From NCBI GenBank assembly GCA_000230935.2, contig AGIQ01000001.1, forward strand, positions 992,001 to 1,056,000: a stretch of 64,000 nucleotides of DNA, written 5' to 3'. Position numbers and translations under genes: made by a program. The stretch's first letter is position 1; the number at the start of each line of letters is the position of its first letter. This document shows, in pieces, positions 11,040-20,975 of this stretch. Source of the stretch: Mycolicibacterium rhodesiae JS60 (lineage in GTDB: Bacteria; Actinomycetota; Actinomycetes; Mycobacteriales; Mycobacteriaceae). The notes under the pieces were generated by a model. It made no database searches. It had not been told where the DNA came from and was given only the letters and a program-made list of their open reading frames with translations.

Positions 11040-12263
11040 CTATCTGAGCAATCGGATCGGGTCCGTGCGGATCGCCTCCGCGGCTTCCTGCAGGAGACGA
11101 CGGTCGTGCACATCGTCGTGGTAGGACACCGTGATGCTGCGTTCGCGGCCGATCGTGCCGCTGAACACCGAAATATCCGCCGGCGCCCACGGCTGCAGGG
11201 CCGCATTGATCGACCGGGGGCGGCCGGGGAGCCATGGCAGGTTCTCGAAAGGGGACAGCCTGCCGACGTCTGAGTAGGCCAGCTCGACGGGGGTGTCGGC
11301 GGGCGCGCGCTGCGCGCGTGTCGCGCTGAGCGGGGCGGCCAGGTTGCGGGCCGCCGAGGACGTCAGGGCGAGCAGCGGCAAGGCCGCATCCAGGCGCGCT
11401 TTCACCGCGGCGTCGATCGCGCCGACCGGTGCGTCCAGCCCGGCCCGGACGCTGAGTCCTGAGATGAAGTTCGCGTTGACGCGGTCATGGGGCCGCAGAT
11501 AGCGGCGGCAGTCGACGACGAGTCGCAGCGCGTCGGTCAGGGGCAGACCGGCCTGGGCCAGTGCCGTGCGGACGATGACGAGCCAGGCGACCGCTCTGCT
11601 GACGCCGGCACCGTCGGCCGCTCGCCAGTCGTCCACTTCGCGCTCGGTGGCGGCGTCGATGTGGATCACCTGCACCGCTGCCGAGGGTGGCTCGGCTGCG
11701 GGTGCACCGGCGGCGGATCGGTTTCGGACGGGAGTGGCGCGCTGCCTGGCTTCGGTCCACGCGCTGCGCAGCCGGCTTGGGCTCGCGAAGGTGTGGGCCA
11801 GCGCTTGGATGACCGGGATCGGGGTGTCCCGATCCCGCAACCAGTTCGAGCCTGCTCCTCGAATGAGTTCGAAAAGCGTTGTCACACAATCGACGTAGAG
11901 GCGCGCGTCGCCAAGGCCGTGATCGATGTCGAATGCGATGTGGCGGTCGGAGAGGTAGACGTCGACCGGACCGCGGGGGACCGCAAGGTTGCGGATGTGC
12001 TCGAGTACCGCGGTGGTTCCACGATCGGCGACCTCGATGGGCAGCTCGCGTATCTTCGGCGCGGACTCGGCTGCCCAGCTCCACCGCCATGCCCGCGCAT
12101 CGGGGGTCAACCCGAGCCGGGTGTGCGGTCCGGATCGAGTGATGATGTCCAGCGCGGCGGCCACCAGATCGCGCTGCGGGACGACGACGTTCTCGAGGCA
12201 ACCCACATACCGTGTGCCCGCCATCAGCCGATCGAGGCCGCTGGCGTTACTCCGGCGAAGCAC
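11040..12263 (-). CDS. CAT-superfamily (condensation/Pap-like) acyltransferase-like protein
   Basis: The 407-residue product starts at GTG 12263, 11 bp after the sufE stop. Residues about 99-125 (VDVYLSDRHIAFDIDHGLGDA) contain an HxxxD core (His115, Asp119), the reduced form of the HHxxxDG active site of chloramphenicol acetyltransferase, PapA and NRPS condensation proteins. The length and the split N/C layout also fit that superfamily. No DFGWG structural motif is evident, so it is divergent. It is absent between sufE and accA3 in M. tuberculosis, so it looks like a lineage-specific addition to the carboxylase operon. A role in esterifying a lipid or sugar with an acyl-CoA is inference only. 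Confidence 0.5.
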   Translation of the reverse strand: MLRRSNASGLDRLMAGTRYVGCLENVVVPQRDLVAAALDIITRSGPHTRLGLTPDARAWRWSWAAESAPKIRELPIEVADRGTTAVLEHIRNLAVPRGPVDVYLSDRHIAFDIDHGLGDARLYVDCVTTLFELIRGAGSNWLRDRDTPIPVIQALAHTFASPSRLRSAWTEARQRATPVRNRSAAGAPAAEPPSAAVQVIHIDAATEREVDDWRAADGAGVSRAVAWLVIVRTALAQAGLPLTDALRLVVDCRRYLRPHDRVNANFISGLSVRAGLDAPVGAIDAAVKARLDAALPLLALTSSAARNLAAPLSATRAQRAPADTPVELAYSDVGRLSPFENLPWLPGRPRSINAALQPWAPADISVFSGTIGRERSITVSYHDDVHDRRLLQEAAEAIRTDPIRLLR

Positions 12264-12274
12264 ACCGACCTCCG

Positions 12275-12694
12275 CTACGCCGTGGCCCGCAGACGGCGCT
12301 TGATCCGGGCCAGCATCGCCGACATGCCGCGCAGCCGTAGCGGACTGATCAGCGCCGCAAGGCCCAGCTCGGAGTAGAAGTCGTCGGGCACGGCCAGGAT
12401 GTCGGCCTTCGACTGGCCATCAAGCCCGGTGGCCAGGATCGAGGCGAAGCCACGCGTGGTCGGCGCCTCCGCCGGCGCACTGAAGAACAGCCGCACATGA
12501 TCAGCGTCGGAGGCGTCGACGTGGAGGAACAGCGGCGACTGGCATTCCGGCACCGGCTCCATGGCCGACTCTTCGAGGTCGGCGGGCAGCGCGGGCAACT
12601 CGTCGGCGAACTCCAGCAGCAGCTTGAGCTTGTCCTGGCCCTGCACGTCGCCGAAGTCAGAGACGACCTCGGCCAGCGGCGCGGGCATCGTCAC
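12275..12694 (-). CDS. SufE family protein
   Basis: The 139-residue protein matches the SufE fold family: a helical N-terminus ([20 protein letters not shown]), the VPECQSPLF loop with conserved Cys51 that accepts sulfur from a cysteine desulfurase, and the LSADVL-like C-terminal region. It corresponds to M. tuberculosis Rv3284. The GTG start at 12694 overlaps the sseA stop by 4 bp, so it is coupled to the sulfurtransferase. The pair probably handles persulfide sulfur, although the partner desulfurase is elsewhere. Confidence 0.88.
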   Translation of the reverse strand: MTMPAPLAEVVSDFGDVQGQDKLKLLLEFADELPALPADLEESAMEPVPECQSPLFLHVDASDADHVRLFFSAPAEAPTTRGFASILATGLDGQSKADILAVPDDFYSELGLAALISPLRLRGMSAMLARIKRRLRATA

Positions 12695-13575
12695 AGGCTG
12701 CCCGGTTGCTCACCGGCGACGACGGGCACCCGGACCGTGTTGCCCCATTCCGTCCAGGAGCCGTCGTAGTTGCGGACACCGGGAATGCCGAGCAGGTAGG
12801 TCAGCACGAACCAGGTGTGGCTGGACCGCTCGCCGATGCGGCAGTAGGCGATGATGTCGTCCCCGGGCTCGACGAAGGAGTAGACCTCTTCCAGCTCGGC
12901 GCGGTTGCGGAACCGGCCGCTGTCGTCGGCGGCCTTGGCCCACGGCACCGACACCGCGGTGGGGATGTGGCCGCCGCGCAGCGCACCCTCCTCCGGATAG
13001 TCGGGCATGTGGGTGCGCTCGCCGGTGTACTCCTGGGGGGAGCGGACGTCGATCAGCGTCGAATGGCCGAGCGAGCCAAGCACATCGTCCTTGAAGGCGC
13101 GAATGGCGGCGTCGTTGCGCTCGACGACCGGGTACCCGGAACCGGTCTTTGCGGGCACGTCGAGCGTGGTGTCGCGGCCGTCGGAGATCCACAGATCGCG
13201 TCCGCCGTTGAGCAGCCGGACATCCTGGTGGCCGAACAGCGTGAACACCCACAGCGCGTAGGCCGCCCACCAGTTGCTCTTGTCGCCGTAGATCACGACG
13301 GTGTCGTCGCGGGAGATGCCCTTGCGGTTCATCAGCTCGGCGAACTGCTCGCCGTTGATGTAGTCACGCACGTGCGGGTCGTTGAGGTCGGTGTGCCAGT
13401 CGACCTTCACCGCGCCGGGGATGTGGCCGATGTCGTAGAGCAACACGTCCTCATCGGACTCGACGATGGCCAGCCCGGGGGTACCGAGGTGCGCCGACAG
13501 CCAGTCGGCGGTGACAAGGCGCTCTGGGTGGGCGTAGTCCTTGAGGGTGGGGCTGGGATCTGCGGGAAGCGGCAC
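12691..13575 (-). CDS. sseA: thiosulfate sulfurtransferase SseA (tandem rhodanese)
   Basis: The 294-residue protein has two rhodanese domains. The first (about 18-135) is inactive-type. The second (about 165-285) holds the active-site loop CRIGERSS with Cys245. Segments such as [22 protein letters not shown] and [14 protein letters not shown] are typical of the CysA/SseA group. It transfers sulfane sulfur from thiosulfate or a related donor and corresponds to M. tuberculosis Rv3283. It is coupled by a 4-bp overlap to sufE and preceded by maf with a 20-bp gap in the same operon. Confidence 0.93.
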   Translation of the reverse strand: MPLPADPSPTLKDYAHPERLVTADWLSAHLGTPGLAIVESDEDVLLYDIGHIPGAVKVDWHTDLNDPHVRDYINGEQFAELMNRKGISRDDTVVIYGDKSNWWAAYALWVFTLFGHQDVRLLNGGRDLWISDGRDTTLDVPAKTGSGYPVVERNDAAIRAFKDDVLGSLGHSTLIDVRSPQEYTGERTHMPDYPEEGALRGGHIPTAVSVPWAKAADDSGRFRNRAELEEVYSFVEPGDDIIAYCRIGERSSHTWFVLTYLLGIPGVRNYDGSWTEWGNTVRVPVVAGEQPGSL

Positions 13576-13595
13576 GACGACGAGCCTACCGCTGA

Positions 13596-14237
13596 TCAGC
13601 TAACCGGATTGGCCGCCCATAGATCGCCGATCGCCAGGCCGGCGTCCTTGAACAGCCGATGCGTCACCGACAGCCCCAGGCCCACCACGTTGGACGGATC
13701 GCCGTCGATGCCGTCGACGAACCAGCCGCCGAGCCCATCGAGGGTGAACGCACCGGCAACCTGCAGCGGCTCACCGGTGGCCAGATAGGCCGCGAGATCG
13801 GTGGGACCGGGGGAGGCGAATCGCACCCTGGTGACCTCGGCCGCAGTGGCGGTATGGACGGCGCCGCCGTGCAGGACCCGGATGACGCAGTGGCCGGTGT
13901 AGAGCAGACCGTGGCGCCCGGCCATCGAATCCCATTGCAGCGCAGCCTGTTCGGGTGTTTCCGGCTTGCCCGATAAGCGGCCGTCGACGTAGAGCATCGA
14001 ATCGCAGCCGATCACAACGCAATCCGCGGTGACGTCGCCGTCCAGGACCTGGTGCACCGCGCGGGCTTTGGCCTGCGCAAGGGCGGTGACGACGTCACCG
14101 GGTTCGGCCTCGGTTCCCAGGTGCTCGACGATCGGGTCCTCGTCCACACCCGAGACGACGACCAGCGGGTCGATACCGGCGTTGCGCAGCACGCGAAGCC
14201 GGCCGGATGACGCCGAGCCGAGAACGACCCGTGTCAC
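13596..14237 (-). CDS. maf: Maf-type nucleotide pyrophosphatase
   Basis: The 213-residue product starts with [18 protein letters not shown], the Maf substrate loop, and has [18 protein letters not shown] with the catalytic Asp. Maf proteins hydrolyse non-canonical or methylated NTPs to NMPs and pyrophosphate as a housekeeping sanitation step. It matches Rv3282 in position between accE5 and sseA. Spacing to accE5 is 28 bp, so it is co-transcribed with the carboxylase genes. Confidence 0.93.
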   Translation of the reverse strand: MTRVVLGSASSGRLRVLRNAGIDPLVVVSGVDEDPIVEHLGTEAEPGDVVTALAQAKARAVHQVLDGDVTADCVVIGCDSMLYVDGRLSGKPETPEQAALQWDSMAGRHGLLYTGHCVIRVLHGGAVHTATAAEVTRVRFASPGPTDLAAYLATGEPLQVAGAFTLDGLGGWFVDGIDGDPSNVVGLGLSVTHRLFKDAGLAIGDLWAANPVS

Positions 14238-14265
14238 GACCGATGGTCTTCGCGCAAGCGGCTCA

Positions 14266-14544
14266 TCAACGCCTCAGGTGCATGCGCTCCAAGAGCGTGA
14301 CCCGCTGCCAGCTCGAGATGCCGTAGCGGAGCTTGTCGACCGGGTGGCCCCACAGGTTGAGCTCCTGCGGACCGGGTGCGGGGTTACCCCCACTGGCGGC
14401 AGCCAGCACGGTGACCAGAGCGGCGATGTCGACGTCGCTCGGGTTGCCCTTGTCGATGCGGATCTCGGCGGGCAGCGGTTCCGGGTTGTCCAGCGTGATG
14501 TCCCGGGGATCGCTGAGTTCGGTGATGTCCTCGTGCTTGCTCAC
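14266..14544 (-). CDS. accE5: acyl-CoA carboxylase epsilon subunit AccE5
   Basis: The 92-residue product is the small epsilon subunit that binds AccD5 and AccA3 and stimulates carboxylase activity. The conserved core is [20 protein letters not shown] and the end WGHPVDKLR. The M. tuberculosis protein (Rv3281) has a longer N-terminal tail and is about 177 residues; this copy lacks most of that extension. It lies between accD5 and maf, as expected. Confidence 0.9.
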   Translation of the reverse strand: MSKHEDITELSDPRDITLDNPEPLPAEIRIDKGNPSDVDIAALVTVLAAASGGNPAPGPQELNLWGHPVDKLRYGISSWQRVTLLERMHLRR

Positions 14545-14552
14545 TGGAGTCC

Positions 14553-14584
14553 GATCGTTCGCTCGTTCGCTGCGCTCACTCGAC
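14553..14584. repeat. intergenic low-complexity CGTTCGCTCG-type motif
   Basis: The 40 bp between accE5 and accD5 consist of alternating CGTTCGCT and GCGCTCACTCG units. Similar short mosaic sequences occur between many mycobacterial genes. It may be a dispersed intergenic repeat; no function is inferred. Confidence 0.3.
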
Positions 14585-16321
<1,737 letters not shown>

Positions 16322-16573
16322 TCAATTTCCCGCTAATTCTCTCGTGTGATGCTGGAGTCCCAATTCTGGGAGACCTCACGCTTAGCTGGGTCGCGATGTG
16401 AGGCGCGTGGCAATGAAAGTTCGGGAAAAGATGGCAAATCTCCAAATCAGGTGTGAGGCCGCAACTAACAGGCTGTATGCCCGGATACTCCAAGGATTTA
16501 CGCATCGGTGGTTAATTTACATGGGCGTGCTCATGCTTCGGGTCACACGAAGTTGCGAATCGCCCTATAGCGG

Positions 16574-16603
16574 TTGCCGCTTCTAACTAAAAGTAGCTAC
16601 AGT
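16574..16603 (+). promoter_or_regulatory. candidate sigma-A-like promoter of the glycan operon
   Basis: TTGCCG (16574-16579), an 18-bp spacer and TACAGT (16598-16603) give 4/6 matches at each element. Transcription would begin near 16610 and leave a leader of about 90 nt before the GTG at 16703. Confidence 0.35.
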
Positions 16604-16702
16604 ACATCCGAGCGAACAACTGCCGGTTCCTGTCACAGCCGGCAAGGCGAATCGGTGCACCGCCGCCGCGGGGAGCGGAGTGCGGGACTGAATCGAGGGT
16701 GC

Positions 16703-17959
16703 GTGCTTTGTCGTTTATGTGGTTCCGACCGGCTTGTCAGTGTCCTCGACCTGGGGGCGACGCCGCCGTGTGAACGGTTCTTGAGCGCCGATGAACTCGA
16801 CGCGCCCGAGCCGACGTATCCGCTTCATCTGCGGCTGTGCGACGAGTGCCTGCTGCTGCAGATCCCGGCACTGATCACCCCCGAGGACACGTTCACCGAG
16901 TACGCGTACTTCTCGTCGTTCTCCGACAGCTGGGTCCGGCACGCGAAATCATTTGTCGACGACGCCGCGGCCAGCCTGGACCTGGGGCCGGACTCCTTCG
17001 TGGTCGAAGTGGCCAGCAATGACGGATACCTGCTCCAGCACGTGGTCGCGGCCGGCATCCCGTGCCTGGGGATCGAGCCATCGCAGAACGTGGGTGCTGT
17101 TGCCCGCGACCGCGGAGTTCCAACCCGGACCGACTTCCTCGGCGAGGACGTTGCCGGCGCGGTGGTCGCCGAGCACGGCCCCGCCGACCTGGTGGTCGCC
17201 AACAACGTGTACGCGCACGTCCCCGACATCGTCGGATTCGGAAAGGCGTTGCGGGCGTTGGTCGCCGACGACGGCTGGGTGAGCATCGAGGTCCACCATG
17301 CCCTGAACCTGGTGACACTCGGACAGTTCGACACCATCTACCACGAGCATTTCCAGTACTACACCGTGCTTTCGGCGACCCGAGCGCTCGCCGCCGCCGG
17401 CCTGTCCGTTGTCGACGCCGAACTCGTCGCCACCCACGGTGGGTCGATCCGGCTGTGGGCCCGCCCCGACAGCCTTGGGCCCGAGCCGACTTCGCGGTTC
17501 TTCGACGTCATGGCCGCCGAGAAGCGCGCCGGGCTGCACGACATCACGGGCTATCTGGGACTGAGATCACGTACCGAGGCGTTGCGCCACGAACTCTTGC
17601 GATTCCTCCTCGAGTGCAAGGCGGCCGACCGGCGTGTGGTCGGATACGGCGCTCCCGGTAAGGGCAACACCTTGCTCAACTATTGCGGAATTCGCAGCGA
17701 TCTCCTGGAGTACACGGTCGACCGCAACCCGTACAAGCACGGACGGTTCACGCCGGGCACCCGCATTCCCATCCTGGAGCCGGGCGCGATCGTGCAGGAC
17801 CGCCCCGACGTCGTTCTGGTGCTGCCCTGGAATCTGGAAACCGAGATCACCGAACAGCTCTCGTATGTCGCGGACTGGGGCGGCGAGCTGGTCTACCCGC
17901 TGCCGACCTTACACACAGTAAGTAGGAAACCGGAAGTCGTTGGGAGTCAAGCCAGATGA
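16703..17959 (+). CDS. sugar C-methyltransferase-type SAM-dependent methyltransferase
   Basis: The 418-residue product has the three-part build of deoxysugar C-methyltransferases: an N-terminal zinc-binding domain (CRLCG, then LCDECLLLQ), a central SAM fold with motif VVEVASNDGYLL at about residues 105-115 and YHEHFQYYT, and a C-terminal domain with GYGAPGKGNTLLNYC. Relatives in antibiotic and O-antigen pathways add a methyl group to C-3 of a 4-keto sugar. GTG 16703 is chosen because it directly precedes the zinc motif and has GAGGG upstream. It opens the sugar-biosynthesis operon, and its stop overlaps the next start (ATGA). Confidence 0.8.
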   Translation: MLCRLCGSDRLVSVLDLGATPPCERFLSADELDAPEPTYPLHLRLCDECLLLQIPALITPEDTFTEYAYFSSFSDSWVRHAKSFVDDAAASLDLGPDSFVVEVASNDGYLLQHVVAAGIPCLGIEPSQNVGAVARDRGVPTRTDFLGEDVAGAVVAEHGPADLVVANNVYAHVPDIVGFGKALRALVADDGWVSIEVHHALNLVTLGQFDTIYHEHFQYYTVLSATRALAAAGLSVVDAELVATHGGSIRLWARPDSLGPEPTSRFFDVMAAEKRAGLHDITGYLGLRSRTEALRHELLRFLLECKAADRRVVGYGAPGKGNTLLNYCGIRSDLLEYTVDRNPYKHGRFTPGTRIPILEPGAIVQDRPDVVLVLPWNLETEITEQLSYVADWGGELVYPLPTLHTVSRKPEVVGSQAR

Positions 17960-18738
17960 AAGTGGTCTTGTTCTGCGGTGGGTACGGCATGCGGATGCGT
18001 AACACGATCCACGACGACATCCCCAAGCCGATGCAGATGCTCGGGCCCCGCCCGCTGCTGTGGCATGTGATGCGCTACTACGCGCATTTCGGGCACAAGG
18101 AGTTCATCCTGTGCCTGGGCTACGGCGCATCCCGTATCAAGGAGTACTTCCTGGAGTACCGGGAGACGGAGTCCAACGACTTCGTCATGCGCGATGGCGA
18201 GATTCGCCTGCTCGACAACGACATCAGCGACTGGACGATCACGTTCGTCGACACCGGGCTGGAATCGCCGATCGGGGAACGTCTGCGGCGCGTGCGCGAG
18301 CACCTCGACGGCGACGAGTACTTCCTGGCCAACTATGCCGACGTGCTGACCGACGCCCGCCTCGACGACATCGTGGAGAAGTTTCATGCCTCCGGGGCCG
18401 CGGTGTCGATGATGCTGGTCCCGCCGCAGCAGTCGTTCCACTGCGTCGAGGTGAAGGACTCCGGCGAGGTCAAGGACATCGTTCCGGTCGCCAACTTCCC
18501 GATCTGGATCAACGGCGGGTTTTTCGTGCTCTCCCAGGAGGTTTTCGACCATCTGCCGCCGGGCGGGGATCTGGTTGCCGACGCCTGCGAGGCGCTGGCC
18601 GCCCGGGGCCGGTTGTACGGCTACCGGCACGAGGGCTTCTGGAAGCCTGCCGACACGTTCAAGGAACGAGCCGAACTCGACGAAGGGTATCGCCACGGCG
18701 AGCGACCGTGGGCGTTGTGGGAGCCCGCGCATGCGTGA
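17956..18738 (+). CDS. sugar-1-phosphate nucleotidyltransferase (glucose-1-phosphate cytidylyltransferase-like)
   Basis: The 260-residue product begins MKVVLFCGGYGMRMR, the nucleotide-binding signature of the RfbF/RmlA fold, and has IPKPM, the NYADVLTD acidic metal site, NGGFFVL and GFWKPADTFKE, close to the GFW.MDT pattern of CDP-glucose pyrophosphorylases. It activates a sugar-1-phosphate as an NDP-sugar in the cytoplasm. Thr in the canonical GTR loop is replaced by Met, as in RfbF-type enzymes. No CDP-glucose 4,6-dehydratase is visible in the window, so the nucleotide and product remain uncertain. It overlaps both neighbours in the operon. Confidence 0.8.
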   Translation: MKVVLFCGGYGMRMRNTIHDDIPKPMQMLGPRPLLWHVMRYYAHFGHKEFILCLGYGASRIKEYFLEYRETESNDFVMRDGEIRLLDNDISDWTITFVDTGLESPIGERLRRVREHLDGDEYFLANYADVLTDARLDDIVEKFHASGAAVSMMLVPPQQSFHCVEVKDSGEVKDIVPVANFPIWINGGFFVLSQEVFDHLPPGGDLVADACEALAARGRLYGYRHEGFWKPADTFKERAELDEGYRHGERPWALWEPAHA

Positions 18739-19381
18739 ACTGATGGCCGGCGGGGTGGACGAGATCGCGGTGCTCGGCGCGCATTGCGACGACATCGCGA
18801 TCGGGATGGGCGGCACCTTGTTGTCGCTGTCCGTCTCACGGGTGCATGCGCTGGTGCTCTCGGGCGGCGGTAGCGAACGCGAAGCGGAGGAACGCGCGGC
18901 GCTCCGCGCGTTCTGCCCGGGCGCCTCGGTGCACGTGACCGTATTGGACATCCCCGACGGCCGGACCCCGGCGCACTGGCAGCAGGTGAAGGAAGGGCTG
19001 CACGACTTCCGCCAATCATGCGATCCAGCAGTAGTTTTCGGGCCGCAGCGGTACGACGCCCACCAGGATCACCGGCTGCTCGCCGAGTTGCTTCCCACCG
19101 AATTCCGCGACCACCTGATCCTCGGCTACGAGATCGTGAAGTGGGAGACCGATACTCCCCGGCCGACCGTGTTCCATCCGCTGCCCCTGGGGGTGGCCGA
19201 AGAGAAGGCCCGGCTGCTGCACAAGCACTATCCGTCGCAGTCATCACACGACTGGTTCGACGAAGAGGCGTTCCTGGGCTTGTCACGGTTGCGCGGTGTG
19301 CAGTGCCGGAGCAGGCATGCGGAGGCGTTCACCGCCGAGAAGATCTCGCTGCGATTCTCGTCTGGACCGGGGGGTCGTTGA
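18731..19381 (+). CDS. PIG-L family deacetylase
   Basis: The 216-residue product has the zinc site of LmbE/PIG-L enzymes: AHCDD at residues 17-21 (a variant of AHPDD) and DAHQDH later in the chain. Family members remove N-acetyl groups from sugars, as MshB does in mycothiol synthesis. ATG 18731 lies 8 bp inside the preceding gene, which fits coupling. In this operon it may de-N-acetylate or hydrolyse a precursor sugar. Its substrate cannot be read from sequence. Confidence 0.8.
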   Translation: MRELMAGGVDEIAVLGAHCDDIAIGMGGTLLSLSVSRVHALVLSGGGSEREAEERAALRAFCPGASVHVTVLDIPDGRTPAHWQQVKEGLHDFRQSCDPAVVFGPQRYDAHQDHRLLAELLPTEFRDHLILGYEIVKWETDTPRPTVFHPLPLGVAEEKARLLHKHYPSQSSHDWFDEEAFLGLSRLRGVQCRSRHAEAFTAEKISLRFSSGPGGR

Positions 19382-19382
19382 C

Positions 19383-20423
19383 ATGCTGGTACTCGTCACC
19401 GGCCACCAGGGCTATCTCGGCTCGGTCATGGTCGGCGTTCTGCGCGCCGCCGGCCATCAGGTGATCGGGCTCGACTCAGGCTATTTCGCCGATTGCGTGC
19501 TGGGTCCAACGCCGGACGACCCACCCCGGATCGGCGGTGGCGGGCCGGTGGATGTTCGCGACATCACCGCCGGCGATCTGGTGGGCGTCGACGCCGTCGT
19601 CCACTTGGCGGCGCTGTCCAACGACCCACTCGGCGACCTCGCCCCGGACGTCACCTACGAGATCAATCACCGGGCGTCGGTTCAGCTGGCCAACGCGGCC
19701 AAGGCCGCCGGCGTCTCGCGCTTCCTGTACGCCTCGACATGTTCGGTGTACGGGTCGGCGGGCGACGACCTGGTCGACGAGCAGGCACCGCTTCGACCGC
19801 TGACGCCCTATGCGGAGAGCAAGGTGTGGGTGGAGGACGACCTGGTGAAGATCGCTGATTCGGGGTTCGCACCGGTATTCCTGTGCACCGCCACGGCTTT
19901 CGGGTTCTCGCCGCGGCTTCGCGCCGACATCGTGCTGAACAACCTCGTCGGCCACGCTGTCCTCAGCGGTGTCGTGAAGGTGCTCTCCGACGGCACCCCG
20001 TGGCGGCCGCTGGTCCATGCCGAGGACATCGCCCGGGCCTTCGCGACCTGCCTGACCGCGCCGGTGGAGGCGATCTGGTGCCAGGCCTTCAACGTCGGAA
20101 CCGAGGCCAACAACCTCACGGTGGCCGACATCGCCCGCGCGGTCACGGACGTCGTGCCCGGAGCGGAACTCCGGATCACCGGTGAGACCGGGGCCGATCC
20201 GCGGTCCTACCGAGTCGATTTCGCGAAGGCGCGCGAGCGCCTGGGATACCAGGCCCACTGGTCGGTGGCCGCCGGCGCCGCAGAGCTCTACGGCCGCTAC
20301 ACCGCGCACGGGCTGACCGAATCGGCGTTCTCCGGTCAGTTCACCCGGTTGGCGCGCCTGAAGGAGCTTCGCCGATCGGGTGTGCTCGACGAGGCGATGT
20401 TCACCGGAGGCCGAGTTGGCTGA
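19383..20423 (+). CDS. NAD(P)-dependent sugar epimerase/dehydratase (extended SDR)
   Basis: The 346-residue protein starts with the cofactor motif VLVTGHQGYLG and has the catalytic TPYAESK (Tyr-x3-Lys) with upstream STCSVYG serine, as in NDP-sugar 4-epimerases, reductases and dehydratases. It starts 1 bp after the deacetylase stop. It probably modifies the NDP-sugar made by the upstream nucleotidyltransferase. Which of reduction, epimerisation or dehydration it performs is not decidable here. Its last 23 bp overlap the end of the oppositely oriented RmlC-like gene. Confidence 0.82.
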   Translation: MLVLVTGHQGYLGSVMVGVLRAAGHQVIGLDSGYFADCVLGPTPDDPPRIGGGGPVDVRDITAGDLVGVDAVVHLAALSNDPLGDLAPDVTYEINHRASVQLANAAKAAGVSRFLYASTCSVYGSAGDDLVDEQAPLRPLTPYAESKVWVEDDLVKIADSGFAPVFLCTATAFGFSPRLRADIVLNNLVGHAVLSGVVKVLSDGTPWRPLVHAEDIARAFATCLTAPVEAIWCQAFNVGTEANNLTVADIARAVTDVVPGAELRITGETGADPRSYRVDFAKARERLGYQAHWSVAAGAAELYGRYTAHGLTESAFSGQFTRLARLKELRRSGVLDEAMFTGGRVG

Positions 20424-20961
20424 TCAGCTCACGCCAGCTGCCCGCCGAGCGGTCTCGTTGCGAGACCACAGTGGGCGCAAGCGGCCACGAGATGTTCAGG
20501 TCGGGATCGTCGAACGCGACCCCGAGGTCCTCGCTGGGATCGTGTGGACGATCGATCCGGTAGCAGACGTCGGCCGTCGGCGTGAGTGCCTGAAACCCGT
20601 GCAGGAAGCCCCGGGGCACGAAGAGGTGAACAAAGTCGGTGTCGTCGAGCGTGATCGACACCTGATGGCCGAAAGTCGGCGAGTCAGGCCGGATGTCGAC
20701 GACAACATCCTGCACGGCACCGTTGGCGCAGCGGATGAGCTTGGCTTCACCGCCGCCCGACCGGCCGTGCATCCCGCGGATGGTGCCCTGCACCGAGCGG
20801 GACTGGGAATCCTGGATGAACGACGCGCTGGCTCCCGGCGTGCCGAGGTGGTCGTCGAAGATCTCGGCATCGAACGTCCGGGTGAAAAGGCCGCGTTCGT
20901 CGAAGAACGGCTGGGGAACGAGAACGATGAGGCCGGCGATTTCGGTTTGCCTGATCTGCAC
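20401..20961 (-). CDS. dTDP-4-dehydrorhamnose 3,5-epimerase-like protein (RmlC family)
   Basis: The 186-residue cupin matches RmlC: FFDERGLFTRTFD, IRGMHGRSGGGEAKLIRC with the catalytic His, VQDVVVDIRPDSPTFG, and PRGFLHGFQAL. RmlC-type enzymes epimerise C-3 and C-5 of 4-keto-6-deoxy NDP-sugars. The canonical RGLHYQ is RGMHGR here, suggesting a non-rhamnose substrate such as a 3-epimerase acting before C-methylation. It is the only minus-strand gene inside the sugar block, overlapping the SDR gene end and lying 14 bp from the divergent start of the next gene. Confidence 0.82.
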   Translation of the reverse strand: MQIRQTEIAGLIVLVPQPFFDERGLFTRTFDAEIFDDHLGTPGASASFIQDSQSRSVQGTIRGMHGRSGGGEAKLIRCANGAVQDVVVDIRPDSPTFGHQVSITLDDTDFVHLFVPRGFLHGFQALTPTADVCYRIDRPHDPSEDLGVAFDDPDLNISWPLAPTVVSQRDRSAGSWRELISQLGLR

Positions 20962-20975
20962 GGAGCCATGTTGCC

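Noticed and set aside
16398..16586. 62-codon frame in the accD5-glycan spacer
   Set aside because: No ribosome site, no conserved features, and it overlaps the likely promoter of the next gene.
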